A stretch of DNA of 64,000 nucleotides from Vibrio crassostreae 9ZC13 (GTDB lineage: Bacteria; Pseudomonadota; Gammaproteobacteria; Enterobacterales; Vibrionaceae). Made by a program: the position numbers and the translations under genes. Below the pieces are notes generated by a model. It did no database searches. It was not told the DNA's origin and saw only the letters and a program-made list of their open reading frames with translations. The stretch is taken from contig NZ_AJYZ02000019.1 of NCBI RefSeq assembly GCF_000272045.2, positions 1,215,899-1,279,898 of the forward strand. Direction: 5' to 3'. The stretch's first letter is position 1. Each line of letters starts with the position of its first letter. Shown in pieces: positions 9,919-17,661 of this stretch.

Positions 9919-11709
9919 ATGCACCTTCAACAAGCAAACACCTCAGATTGGCTTTCGTCCTCTTGGCACCGCAGCACAGAAGCGGGTCTAAAACAGAGAC
10001 GACTTCCTGAAGACATTCGCCTACCACAATCGATTCTTAAGCAGCGACGTCATCAATCGGCTGACTTGATCCACATCGTCGAACGCAATGCGCTGCCTTT
10101 GTTCAACCAGATGTTTGCTCGTACCGACAGTCGTTTGATTCTGACCGATATTGAAGGGGTGATTCTGGCGAGTTGGGGACAGGAGCGGTTTAAGGAGAAG
10201 CTGACATCAATTGCACTCAGCTCAGGAGCGTGTTGGCAGGAACAACTTAAGGGCACCAACGCGATTGGCACCGCGATTGTTGAAGCTAAACCCGTGACCA
10301 TCATTGGTGAGCAGCACTTCATCCACCAGCATCGATTTATCAGCTGTTCAGCAAGCCCTGTGTTTGATCACCAAGGGAACATGGTTGGCGTATTGGACAT
10401 TACCAGTGAGCAGCAACAGCACGACAGTTCGGTGCAGCTACTGGTTCAAAATATGGTTCAGCTTGTTGAAAACCAGCTACTGAGCCACATCCCACAAGGC
10501 ACCACTCGCATCGACCTCGCATATGAGAAATCGTTATTACACAGTGGTTGGCAAGGGATTGTAATAGCCAATGAAGCTGGGGAGGTGGTGGCACACAATC
10601 AGGTCGCCTCTCAACTATTGGATCAAACCTCGATCGTCGGTGAGAGTATCGATACCCTCTTCAACCGAACCTCATTAGACACGCCTTTTGTATTTGAGAA
10701 ACAACACCTCAAACAACCAACCACCAAACGCACGCGCTCCATTTCAGCATCGTGTGATTTGCACCATGGCGAGCAACAAATCGAACACGCTTGGCAGCAA
10801 GCCAACAAGGTAATCGATAAAGGGATCAGTTTGTTGATCTTAGGAGAAACAGGAGTTGGCAAAGGCGAGTTTGTTAAAGCGCTGCACAAGCAAAGCCAGC
10901 GTAAGTCTTCGCCCTTGGTAGCGGTAAATTGTGGCGCGCTGCCTAAAGACCTTATCGAATCTGAACTGTTTGGTTACGCGCCGGGCGCCTTTACGGGAGC
11001 AAGCCACAAGGGCTTCCAAGGTAAGATCCGTCAAGCAGATAAAGGGATTCTATTTCTAGATGAGATCGCCGACATGCCTTTAGAAGCTCAGTGCCGACTA
11101 CTGCATGTTCTGCAAGACAAATCCGTGGTGCCAGTTGGTTCTAATCAAAGCTATCAAGTCGATTGTCAGATCATCGCTGCCACACATAAAAACCTAGAAC
11201 AGTTAGTTGCGACAGGAGAATTTAGGCAAGATCTCTATTACAGACTGAACGGATTAGCCTTCACCTTGCCGAGCCTACAACACCGACAAGACAAACACGC
11301 ATTAATCGAGCACATTCATCGTAAATACGCCGAAGACGAACAGACAATCTGCCCGCACTTAATGAGCTTACTGTGCGCCTATTCTTGGCCGGGCAATATC
11401 CGCGAATTAGACAACTTACTTAAGGTTGCTGCTCTATTAGCAAGTGATGAACCCCAACTCACACTCGAGCATGTGCCCAGCCACCTTGCTCAACATCTCA
11501 CGTCATTAGCACACGATAATCAGCATCAACTCACGCCTCCTAATACCACCAAAGGTACAGCTAATAACGATTTAAGAAGTACCGTTGAAGAAACCTTGCT
11601 GCAAACCTATCAAGCCAACCAAGGCAACATAAGTAAGACTTCGAGAATACTCGGTATCAGCCGCAATACCATTTATCGAAAATTGAAAAGCTTGGGAATC
11701 CTCCAATAG
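9919..11709 (+). CDS. Sigma-54-dependent transcriptional activator, AcoR family
   Basis: A 596-residue enhancer-binding protein. A GAF-like sensor occupies roughly residues 50-190 (ILTDIEGVILASW, GTNAIGTAI, ISCSASPVFD). The AAA+ domain has Walker A GETGVGKGE at 309-317, the sigma-54 contact loop GAFTGA at 356-361 and Walker B ILFLDEI at 377-383. A Fis-type HTH lies at the end (ISKTSRILGISRNTIYRKL). The architecture matches AcoR-type regulators that activate aldehyde, acetoin or alcohol catabolism, and the divergent aldehyde dehydrogenase gene is the obvious target. The effector is unknown. Confidence 0.9.
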   Translation: MHLQQANTSDWLSSSWHRSTEAGLKQRRLPEDIRLPQSILKQRRHQSADLIHIVERNALPLFNQMFARTDSRLILTDIEGVILASWGQERFKEKLTSIALSSGACWQEQLKGTNAIGTAIVEAKPVTIIGEQHFIHQHRFISCSASPVFDHQGNMVGVLDITSEQQQHDSSVQLLVQNMVQLVENQLLSHIPQGTTRIDLAYEKSLLHSGWQGIVIANEAGEVVAHNQVASQLLDQTSIVGESIDTLFNRTSLDTPFVFEKQHLKQPTTKRTRSISASCDLHHGEQQIEHAWQQANKVIDKGISLLILGETGVGKGEFVKALHKQSQRKSSPLVAVNCGALPKDLIESELFGYAPGAFTGASHKGFQGKIRQADKGILFLDEIADMPLEAQCRLLHVLQDKSVVPVGSNQSYQVDCQIIAATHKNLEQLVATGEFRQDLYYRLNGLAFTLPSLQHRQDKHALIEHIHRKYAEDEQTICPHLMSLLCAYSWPGNIRELDNLLKVAALLASDEPQLTLEHVPSHLAQHLTSLAHDNQHQLTPPNTTKGTANNDLRSTVEETLLQTYQANQGNISKTSRILGISRNTIYRKLKSLGILQ

Positions 11710-11724
11710 GAAGATGAACCTAAG

Positions 11725-12558
11725 CTACTCAGAACCCAGCTCCACAAGTTGATTGAGCACTTCTTTATCCAATACCGGGTGATGCTTACTCGCTAGGATC
11801 AGCACAATATCGACCGAAGGCAACGGCGGCATATCATCAAGAATTTTCAAATCTGAAGTCACGCTTAGCTTACCCATCGCACCAATCGCTAATCCTGCTT
11901 TCACGATTGCACGCTGCGCTGAAGCGGTATTGCTACACGCCAATAACTGATAAGGCGTGCCCTGCTTGGTTAAGCCATTCACTGCCGCTGCGTGGTACTT
12001 ACAATCGGTCTGAAACAAGGCTAGTGGGACTGGTTTAGACTCATCGAATGCATAGTCAGGGCTGCTTATCCAAACACCCACATCATGTGTAAGCCAGTAA
12101 CCCTCTTCACTATCAGGCGCTCTGGTGACAATCGCCGCATCTAAACGGCCATCATCTAACCACTCTCTGAGGTTAATACTTGGTAGGCTAAATATTTGAA
12201 TGGAACAGGTAGGTTCTGCTTGCTGTAACAGGCGAATCACTTTTGGAAGAATGGTGTCGTTGTAGTCTTCAGGGCAGCCGAGTCGCAGAGGTTGTTTGTC
12301 TTCATAACGCTTTACTTGCTTGAGGGCGGTGTTGTGGAGGGCGACCAACTGTTCGGCATGAGAACGCAGCGCTAAGCCAGCTTCAGTCAGTATTAAATTA
12401 CGTCCTTCTTTCTGGAAAAGAGTGACGTTGAGTTCTTCTTCCAACTTACGCATCTGAGCACTGAATGCCGATTGGGTACGATTTATCTGTTTCGCTGCAC
12501 GAGTGAAACTACTGGTTTCCACAAACGCGAGAAAGCCTCGCAAAGCATCAATATCCAT
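11725..12558 (-). CDS. LysR-family transcriptional regulator
   Basis: A 277-residue LysR regulator. The N-terminal winged HTH is clear (MDIDALRGFLAFVETSSFTR, then RTQSAFSAQMRKLEEEL), followed by an effector-binding domain (LRLGCPEDYND). The start at 12558 begins at MDIDALRG, the usual LysR beginning, with a GGGTGGG stretch upstream; an ATG six codons earlier has no ribosome binding site. It is divergent from a glutathione S-transferase gene, the likely target together with itself. Its stop lies close to that of the convergent sigma-54 regulator. Confidence 0.88.
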   Translation of the reverse strand: MDIDALRGFLAFVETSSFTRAAKQINRTQSAFSAQMRKLEEELNVTLFQKEGRNLILTEAGLALRSHAEQLVALHNTALKQVKRYEDKQPLRLGCPEDYNDTILPKVIRLLQQAEPTCSIQIFSLPSINLREWLDDGRLDAAIVTRAPDSEEGYWLTHDVGVWISSPDYAFDESKPVPLALFQTDCKYHAAAVNGLTKQGTPYQLLACSNTASAQRAIVKAGLAIGAMGKLSVTSDLKILDDMPPLPSVDIVLILASKHHPVLDKEVLNQLVELGSE

Positions 12559-12588
12559 ATTGAAATACCCACCCATCGTTTTTATTAA

Positions 12589-12628
12589 TGTATTGCATCA
12601 AAATTATCCGTTAGTGCTCCGCAATACA
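12589..12628. promoter_or_regulatory. Inverted repeat in the LysR/GST divergent promoter
   Basis: TGTATTGC (12589-12596) and GCAATACA (12621-12628) form an 8-bp inverted repeat separated by 24 bp between the divergent genes. This fits the recognition and activation sites of a LysR regulator. Confidence 0.45.
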
Positions 12629-12688
12629 ATCCCCTAAGCTCAAATGCATACCCCTAAATACATACCCACTAAACGCAAGGAAGCAACT

Positions 12689-13336
12689 ATGCAGCTTTAT
12701 ATTGGAAACCAGAACTACTCAACTTGGTCATTGCGCGCATGGCTAATATTCGACAACTACAACCTGAATGCAGAAATCATCAAGCTCAAGCTATTCACGT
12801 CTGACTTTTACGACACACTAGCTTCAGTGACACCAACAGCCAAAGTTCCAACTCTGGTTGATGGTGACGTTGCGGTGTGGGATTCACTGGCGATTCTCGA
12901 ATACGTTAACGATGCCTATTTGGACGGTGCAGCGTGGCCTAGCTCAGTGAAAGAACGCGCCCATGCCCGAGCAATTTCCGCCGAGATGCACTCTGGGTTC
13001 TTTGCCGTCAGAAATGAAATGCCGATGAACTGCCGCGCACAACGAAAGCTCACACTGAGTGAAGACGCACTGAAAGACATCGCTCGTATTGATGCAATAT
13101 GGTCTGCACAAATGGAACAATACCCAGAGGGATGGTTATTTGGTGAATGGTCGATTGCCGATGCGATGTTTGCACCCGTCGCATTGCGCGTAGAAACCTA
13201 TGGAATACAACTTTCCGAAAAGGCATCGCAGTATCAACAACGTGTGCTGAACAGTCCATCAATACAAAAATGGCTGGCAGAGGCAAGCTTAGAAACCGAT
13301 GTGGTTGAAGAAGATGAGGCGGGCAAGCCAGTATAA
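12689..13336 (+). CDS. Glutathione S-transferase family protein
   Basis: A 215-residue protein with the thioredoxin-like N-terminal domain (LYIGNQNYSTWSLRAWL, with serine or tyrosine near position 10 as candidate glutathione-activating residue; VPTLVDGD with the conserved cis-Pro; DSLAILEYV) and an all-helical C-terminal domain. The start at 12689 is preceded by AAGGAAGC; an earlier in-frame ATG at 12644 is unlikely. Probably under the divergent LysR regulator. Substrate unknown. Confidence 0.85.
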   Translation: MQLYIGNQNYSTWSLRAWLIFDNYNLNAEIIKLKLFTSDFYDTLASVTPTAKVPTLVDGDVAVWDSLAILEYVNDAYLDGAAWPSSVKERAHARAISAEMHSGFFAVRNEMPMNCRAQRKLTLSEDALKDIARIDAIWSAQMEQYPEGWLFGEWSIADAMFAPVALRVETYGIQLSEKASQYQQRVLNSPSIQKWLAEASLETDVVEEDEAGKPV

Positions 13337-13354
13337 AATACAAGACACCCTTCC

Positions 13355-13379
13355 AAAGCTCACTAGTCTGTGAGCTTTT
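13355..13379 (+). terminator. Terminator after the glutathione S-transferase gene
   Basis: AAAGCTCAC (13355-13363) pairs with GTGAGCTTT (13370-13378), followed by T. Confidence 0.8.
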
Positions 13380-13404
13380 ATCTAAACCTTATTAATTTGG
13401 TCGA

Positions 13405-13424
13405 TTGTGATCGCCTAATCACAA
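13405..13424. promoter_or_regulatory. Palindrome TTGTGAT-N6-ATCACAA upstream of the AGE-family gene
   Basis: Two perfect 7-bp arms, 13405-13411 and 13418-13424. The arms resemble CRP half-sites, but the TGTGA and TCACA are 8 bp apart rather than 6, so CRP binding is doubtful. It lies about 55 bp before the start of the exported epimerase-like gene. Confidence 0.4.
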
Positions 13425-13479
13425 TGTGCAGATGTGATTGTTTATATTCAAAGAAATTCAAATAGTTAAGATAAACATC

Positions 13480-14922
13480 ATGTTACGAGCAACGATCGCA
13501 TTACTCAGTATTACTAGCTTCGCCGTATCTGCCAACGCCCATCTTCCTTCTGGAGAAGAGTGGCTCAACCATGCGACTGAAGGGCTTGCACCTTATTGGT
13601 TAATGCCTAGCGCTCAAGGAGAACCGGTAGGAAACTTCCCTACTTTCCGCTGTGATGACGGTACCTTGCTCGATGTTTCTGATGTGTGCCATGAACTAAA
13701 CAAAGGCTGGATCACGCCACACTTTGGCAAAGAGTTTACGCGGATGAAGTCACGTCAAACTTATGCCTATGGCGTGCTCTACCACCTTAGTGGCGATAAG
13801 CAGGCTTTAGCGCTTGCCAAGCAAGGAGCCTACTACATCATTGATCAGCTAGAAGATAAGCAAAACGGCGGCTTTATCGGCTACACAAAAGAGGGAAAAG
13901 TAGGCCAAAATTGGCAGCAGCGTACTTCTCAAGATCAAGCGTATGCATTAGTTGGCCTTGCCATGTACTACTACCTGACTCAAGACAAAAAGGTAGAAGA
14001 AGCACTCATCGCACAACAAGCTTTTATCTTTGATAAATATCGACTTAGCGACAACAGCGGTCTTGCTTGGGTACTTGCGGATGGTGAAGATGGCAAAGCC
14101 ACACAGCGTGAACTGGTCGCGCAACTTGATCAGATTAACGGTTATATGCTGTTAGTCGCTCCCCTGCTAACAGAGCCCACCAAGACAAGATGGCTTGATG
14201 ATCTAAGTTGGCTGACACTAACCATGGTCGAGCACTACCACTCTGAAGATGAACAACGCTTCTACGGGGCCATTCACAGCAAAGCCGCCAAGATGCCGAA
14301 TGCTAATCACAACGATTTTGGGCACACCATCAAAGCGTATTGGATGACTTACCTTACAGGCCAAACATTGAATAACTCTGAATGGAAAGAGTTTGGCATC
14401 AAAGGGATGAAACACACTCTCGTTCATGCGCAATATCAGAAAAATTTCGTGAGTGTATCCCAATATTATGGCGAAGAACTTCAGAAAGCGTGGAAAGGAC
14501 AAGAGATAACTGTCTGGCAAAGCAGACCAAACACAAATTGGGCTTCATCATGGGAATGGGCGGAGCTTGATCAAGCAGCAATGACGGTTTCACTTGTCGA
14601 TGATTCAATGAAAGACGTCCTGCAATACACCCTACCCACTTTTCATGATGTATGGGTCGACCATAAATACGGCGGTGTCGGGCTTGAGCCAAAACGCACC
14701 AAAGCTTTCCATTGGGGCAACGGTTATCACCAGTTTGAACATGCGCTGATTGGCTATCTATACGCACAGCAAGTTGACGCGAAGCCAGCAGTATTGCATT
14801 ACGCAAGGCCGACCAACAGCGAGATGCCAATGGAACCGTATTACTATCAAGGCGATGTGGTGGAGCTATTGAATAAAGATGACGGAACGCAGAAGGTCAG
14901 TTTCAATAACATTCGACCTTAG
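13480..14922 (+). CDS. Exported N-acylglucosamine 2-epimerase (AGE) family protein
   Basis: A 480-residue protein with a Sec signal peptide (LRATIALLSITSFAVSANA, cleavage likely after ANA) and a mature domain of the alpha/alpha-6 barrel AGE family. Motifs visible are RQTYAYGVLYHLSG, DFGHTIKAYWM, EWAELDQAAM and KAFHWGNGYHQFEHA, carrying His residues like those of the epimerase active site. Most AGE epimerases are cytoplasmic, so an exported member is unusual. It may be a sugar epimerase/isomerase or a glycan-modifying enzyme. ATG 13480 is preferred over TTG 13438 because it gives a proper signal peptide. It converges on the sucrose operon. Confidence 0.7.
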   Translation: MLRATIALLSITSFAVSANAHLPSGEEWLNHATEGLAPYWLMPSAQGEPVGNFPTFRCDDGTLLDVSDVCHELNKGWITPHFGKEFTRMKSRQTYAYGVLYHLSGDKQALALAKQGAYYIIDQLEDKQNGGFIGYTKEGKVGQNWQQRTSQDQAYALVGLAMYYYLTQDKKVEEALIAQQAFIFDKYRLSDNSGLAWVLADGEDGKATQRELVAQLDQINGYMLLVAPLLTEPTKTRWLDDLSWLTLTMVEHYHSEDEQRFYGAIHSKAAKMPNANHNDFGHTIKAYWMTYLTGQTLNNSEWKEFGIKGMKHTLVHAQYQKNFVSVSQYYGEELQKAWKGQEITVWQSRPNTNWASSWEWAELDQAAMTVSLVDDSMKDVLQYTLPTFHDVWVDHKYGGVGLEPKRTKAFHWGNGYHQFEHALIGYLYAQQVDAKPAVLHYARPTNSEMPMEPYYYQGDVVELLNKDDGTQKVSFNNIRP

Positions 14923-15018
14923 CGTTGGTTGTTTGTTCTAAATGGACTTGAGATTCAGGGCTACGGGGAATGGACAAGGTCAAAGAGTTAGCACAATAGT
15001 GATGTCGCAGACCAAACA

Positions 15019-15043
15019 AAAGCCGCTGTTGATCAGCGGCTTT
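15019..15043. terminator. Bidirectional terminator between the AGE-family gene and scrB
   Basis: AAAGCCGCT (15019-15027) pairs with AGCGGCTTT (15035-15043), placed between two convergent genes. Confidence 0.8.
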
Positions 15044-15064
15044 CTTGATGGAGATAAGCGGAGG

Positions 15065-16510
15065 TTAGTTGTCCAACCCTTTAATTGGGTTCATCGAGTG
15101 ATAAACGGTGTTCACGTCACCAGTCATCGACAATGAACTCAAGTCATCAATGAAGAAACGGCTGGTCATTGTGTGCTTACCGCCATTGATAAAGATTTCG
15201 ATCACTGACTTATCAACATAAACCTCGATGATTTGCTTGGTGCTCAACCTCGGTGCTTTTCTCACTGAGCCAAACTCTTCCGCGTAGAGCTGAGACATCT
15301 TACTGCGATCAAGCATGAACTCCTTTTCTGTAGCACTGAATACGATGTTATCACCCGCAACGTTAGTAAGTGTAAACTCAAACTCGTCAGTATCCGTTTC
15401 GAGCTCAACCATGAAGCTGGTTGTATCCAATTCAAGAGCATTTTCAACCACCACAGCTTCACCCTGTAGCGCTTTCAATTCAGGTAAAGCAGACTGAACA
15501 AGATAGCCATCTTGGATTTGAAGTTCGCGTGGTAACGACAACATGCCCGCCCACTGATACTCATTAGATGGTGTATTAATCTCAGGCAGACCAATCCAAG
15601 CAATCAGAATACGGCGGCCTGTATCATCTAAATAAGTCTGTGGTGCATAGAAATCGAAGCCATAATCTGGCTGCGCAATATCTTGGTGGTTTTCCAGTTC
15701 TACCGAATCGAGATTTAGGCGGTCACCGACGATATAAGCCACCGAGTAGATATTTTTGAAATCGTATGGATTTTCGCTAGACACACCTTGTGGAGAAAAC
15801 AGCATCACCGACTGATTCTCTATTTCAAAGAAATCTGGGCATTCCCACATATAGCCAAGGTTGTTGTAACGAGTTTGAATTGGACCTTTGTGCTGCCAAT
15901 TCATCAGGTCTCGGCTGCAATATAGCGCCATAGAGCCAGTATTTTGAGGCGTTTGAGCACCCACAACCATCAGATAATCGCCGCCCTGTTTCCACACTTT
16001 TGGGTCTCGGAAATGTTCGGTGTAGTGATCGTTTTCGATAACCACGCCGTGCTTTTCTATTTTGCCGTCAGCAGACATCTTGGCAAAACATTGAGTTGGC
16101 ACTCGCAACCAATTTCCATCGCGCTTGTTACCTGTAAAAAACAACAATGCATTGTCGTTTTCAACCAATGCACCACCAGAGTAAACACCGTGAGAGTCGT
16201 AATCTTGGTCTGGGTGCAAGCCAATGCCGTGGTCTTCGAAATGAACGAAGTCTTTGGTAGAAAGGTGGTACCAGTACTTCATACCATGGACGGGGCCAAC
16301 TGGCGTCCATTGGTAAAATAGGTGGTGTTCACCATTAAAGAAACACAGACCATTCGGATCATTAAGCAGACCAAACTTAGGCGCAATATGGTAGCTTGGA
16401 TAGCCAGAGTCTTGTTTGCGAAGCTCTACCATCGCATCAATACTCTCTAGAGAAATATCTTCTATACGGCGATATCTTTGCTCTACTGTCCAGTTCGAGT
16501 TCAAACTCAT
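15065..16510 (-). CDS. scrB: Sucrose-6-phosphate hydrolase (GH32)
   Basis: A 481-residue GH32 beta-fructosidase that splits sucrose 6-phosphate into glucose 6-phosphate and fructose. The nucleophile Asp is D51 in NDPNG; RDPKVW and the acid/base Glu in ECPDFFEI follow; a beta-sandwich forms the C-terminal third. There is no signal peptide, fitting intracellular use after PTS uptake. The start at 16510 has GAGGAG upstream and overlaps the scrK stop by the four bases ATGA, indicating translational coupling. It is the last gene of scrA-scrK-scrB. Confidence 0.95.
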   Translation of the reverse strand: MSLNSNWTVEQRYRRIEDISLESIDAMVELRKQDSGYPSYHIAPKFGLLNDPNGLCFFNGEHHLFYQWTPVGPVHGMKYWYHLSTKDFVHFEDHGIGLHPDQDYDSHGVYSGGALVENDNALLFFTGNKRDGNWLRVPTQCFAKMSADGKIEKHGVVIENDHYTEHFRDPKVWKQGGDYLMVVGAQTPQNTGSMALYCSRDLMNWQHKGPIQTRYNNLGYMWECPDFFEIENQSVMLFSPQGVSSENPYDFKNIYSVAYIVGDRLNLDSVELENHQDIAQPDYGFDFYAPQTYLDDTGRRILIAWIGLPEINTPSNEYQWAGMLSLPRELQIQDGYLVQSALPELKALQGEAVVVENALELDTTSFMVELETDTDEFEFTLTNVAGDNIVFSATEKEFMLDRSKMSQLYAEEFGSVRKAPRLSTKQIIEVYVDKSVIEIFINGGKHTMTSRFFIDDLSSLSMTGDVNTVYHSMNPIKGLDN

Positions 16511-17466
16511 ACACTCTCCTCTACGGCATTCGTATTTGAAGAGTCTTTTTGAATAAACTGAGTAAGAGCTTCTTGCGTTGGAAGTGCGGTCATTGCGCCT
16601 TTTTGCGTGGTCGCCAGTGCACCACACCCATTCGCCCACTGAATTGCAGAATCGACGACTTGTTGATTGTTCCACTCATCATCTTGAGAAAGCTTTGCAA
16701 GCAAACCGCCAACAAAAGCATCGCCTGCACCCGTGGTATCCACTGGCGTCACTGAGCGACCTGAAATCAACACACCTTGGTTTTCAAATACTCGCCAAAC
16801 GCCTTTCGCGCCCTGCGTAACCAGAACAAGCGTGTTGTTAAGATCTGCAATGTTAGCCAAACCTTGTTTCATCGAAGTTGAATCGGTTAAGAAATCCAGT
16901 TCTTCTTCTGAGAATTTAACCACATCCGCCAATTCAACCGCTTTCATGACCACAGACTTAATTTCAGATGGGTTTTGCCACACTTCATCACGAAGGTTTG
17001 GATCGAAGCTGATGTAACCGCCCGCGGCTTTCATACGTCGGATCGCTTCGAAGGTACTGCTTCGGCTTGGTTCATTAGCCAAAGAGATTGAGCAGACGTG
17101 CAGCCACTCGTTTTTCTTAAATTCGGGAATGTCTTCAACAGACATAAACTGGTCGGCACTTGGCTTAACCATAAACGTAAAGCTACGCTCGCCTTGGTCA
17201 TCAAGATCGACCACCACGGTTGACGTGCGTTGTTCAGGGTCCTTCACCAAACGCTCGGTATTCACACCTTCCTTTTGCAGAGTCACTTCCATAAAAGTGC
17301 CAAACGGATCGTTACCCACTCGGCCAAAAAATGCGCTTTTGCCTAAAAGGCGAGAAATCGCTACCGCGACATTAGCAGGCGCACCGCCCGGACATTTCAA
17401 TAATGTCGCGTCAGTCTCCGGAATGAGGTCGACGACGGCGTCTCCAGTTACCCAAACTTGATTCAT
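16507..17466 (-). CDS. scrK: Fructokinase
   Basis: A 319-residue PfkB/ribokinase-family sugar kinase that phosphorylates the fructose released by ScrB. Visible are GDAVVDLIP and CPGGAPANVAVA near the N-terminus (sugar binding) and DTTGAGDAFVGGLL near the C-terminus, which holds the catalytic Asp and the anion hole. The start at 17466 is chosen by AAGGTAAG just upstream. It is the middle gene of the sucrose operon, after a 195-bp gap from scrA that holds two hairpins and short direct repeats. Confidence 0.95.
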   Translation of the reverse strand: MNQVWVTGDAVVDLIPETDATLLKCPGGAPANVAVAISRLLGKSAFFGRVGNDPFGTFMEVTLQKEGVNTERLVKDPEQRTSTVVVDLDDQGERSFTFMVKPSADQFMSVEDIPEFKKNEWLHVCSISLANEPSRSSTFEAIRRMKAAGGYISFDPNLRDEVWQNPSEIKSVVMKAVELADVVKFSEEELDFLTDSTSMKQGLANIADLNNTLVLVTQGAKGVWRVFENQGVLISGRSVTPVDTTGAGDAFVGGLLAKLSQDDEWNNQQVVDSAIQWANGCGALATTQKGAMTALPTQEALTQFIQKDSSNTNAVEESV

Positions 17467-17495
17467 CTTTCTTACCTTAAAACTGAAAATCATGA

Positions 17496-17538
17496 CAACC
17501 GAAAGCGATGGCAATCGAAAGCAGTAGCAACCAAAAGC
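17496..17538. repeat. Three 11-bp direct repeats with 16-bp period upstream of scrK
   Basis: CAACCGAAAGC (17496-17506), CAATCGAAAGC (17512-17522) and CAACCAAAAGC (17528-17538). They lie in the scrK 5' untranslated region. Their role is unknown. Confidence 0.5.
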
Positions 17539-17577
17539 AAGGTGACACTTCACGCTGTCATGTAAAAATATAAAAAG

Positions 17578-17649
17578 GCTAGCTAAGCCAAATCACCTAG
17601 CTAGCACCCCAAAGCTTAGGAAATGAAGTGAAAAGGGGGGCTTCACTTC
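17578..17649 (-). other. Two hairpins in the scrA-scrK intercistronic region
   Basis: GCTAGCTA (17578-17585) pairs with TAGCTAGC (17598-17605), and GAAGTGAA (17625-17632) pairs with TTCACTTC (17642-17649), the second directly after the scrA stop. They may protect the upstream scrA message or partly terminate transcription, giving more transporter than enzymes. Confidence 0.5.
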
Positions 17650-17661
17650 TAGGGAGAAACG

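Noticed and set aside
13405..13424. CRP site upstream of the AGE-family gene
   Set aside because: The TGTGA and TCACA half-sites are 8 bp apart and not 6, so I list it only as a palindrome.
14399..14830. Long minus-strand open frame opposite the AGE-family gene
   Set aside because: It lies inside a gene with clear family motifs and signal peptide; its translation is rich in Arg, Cys and Trp without any pattern.
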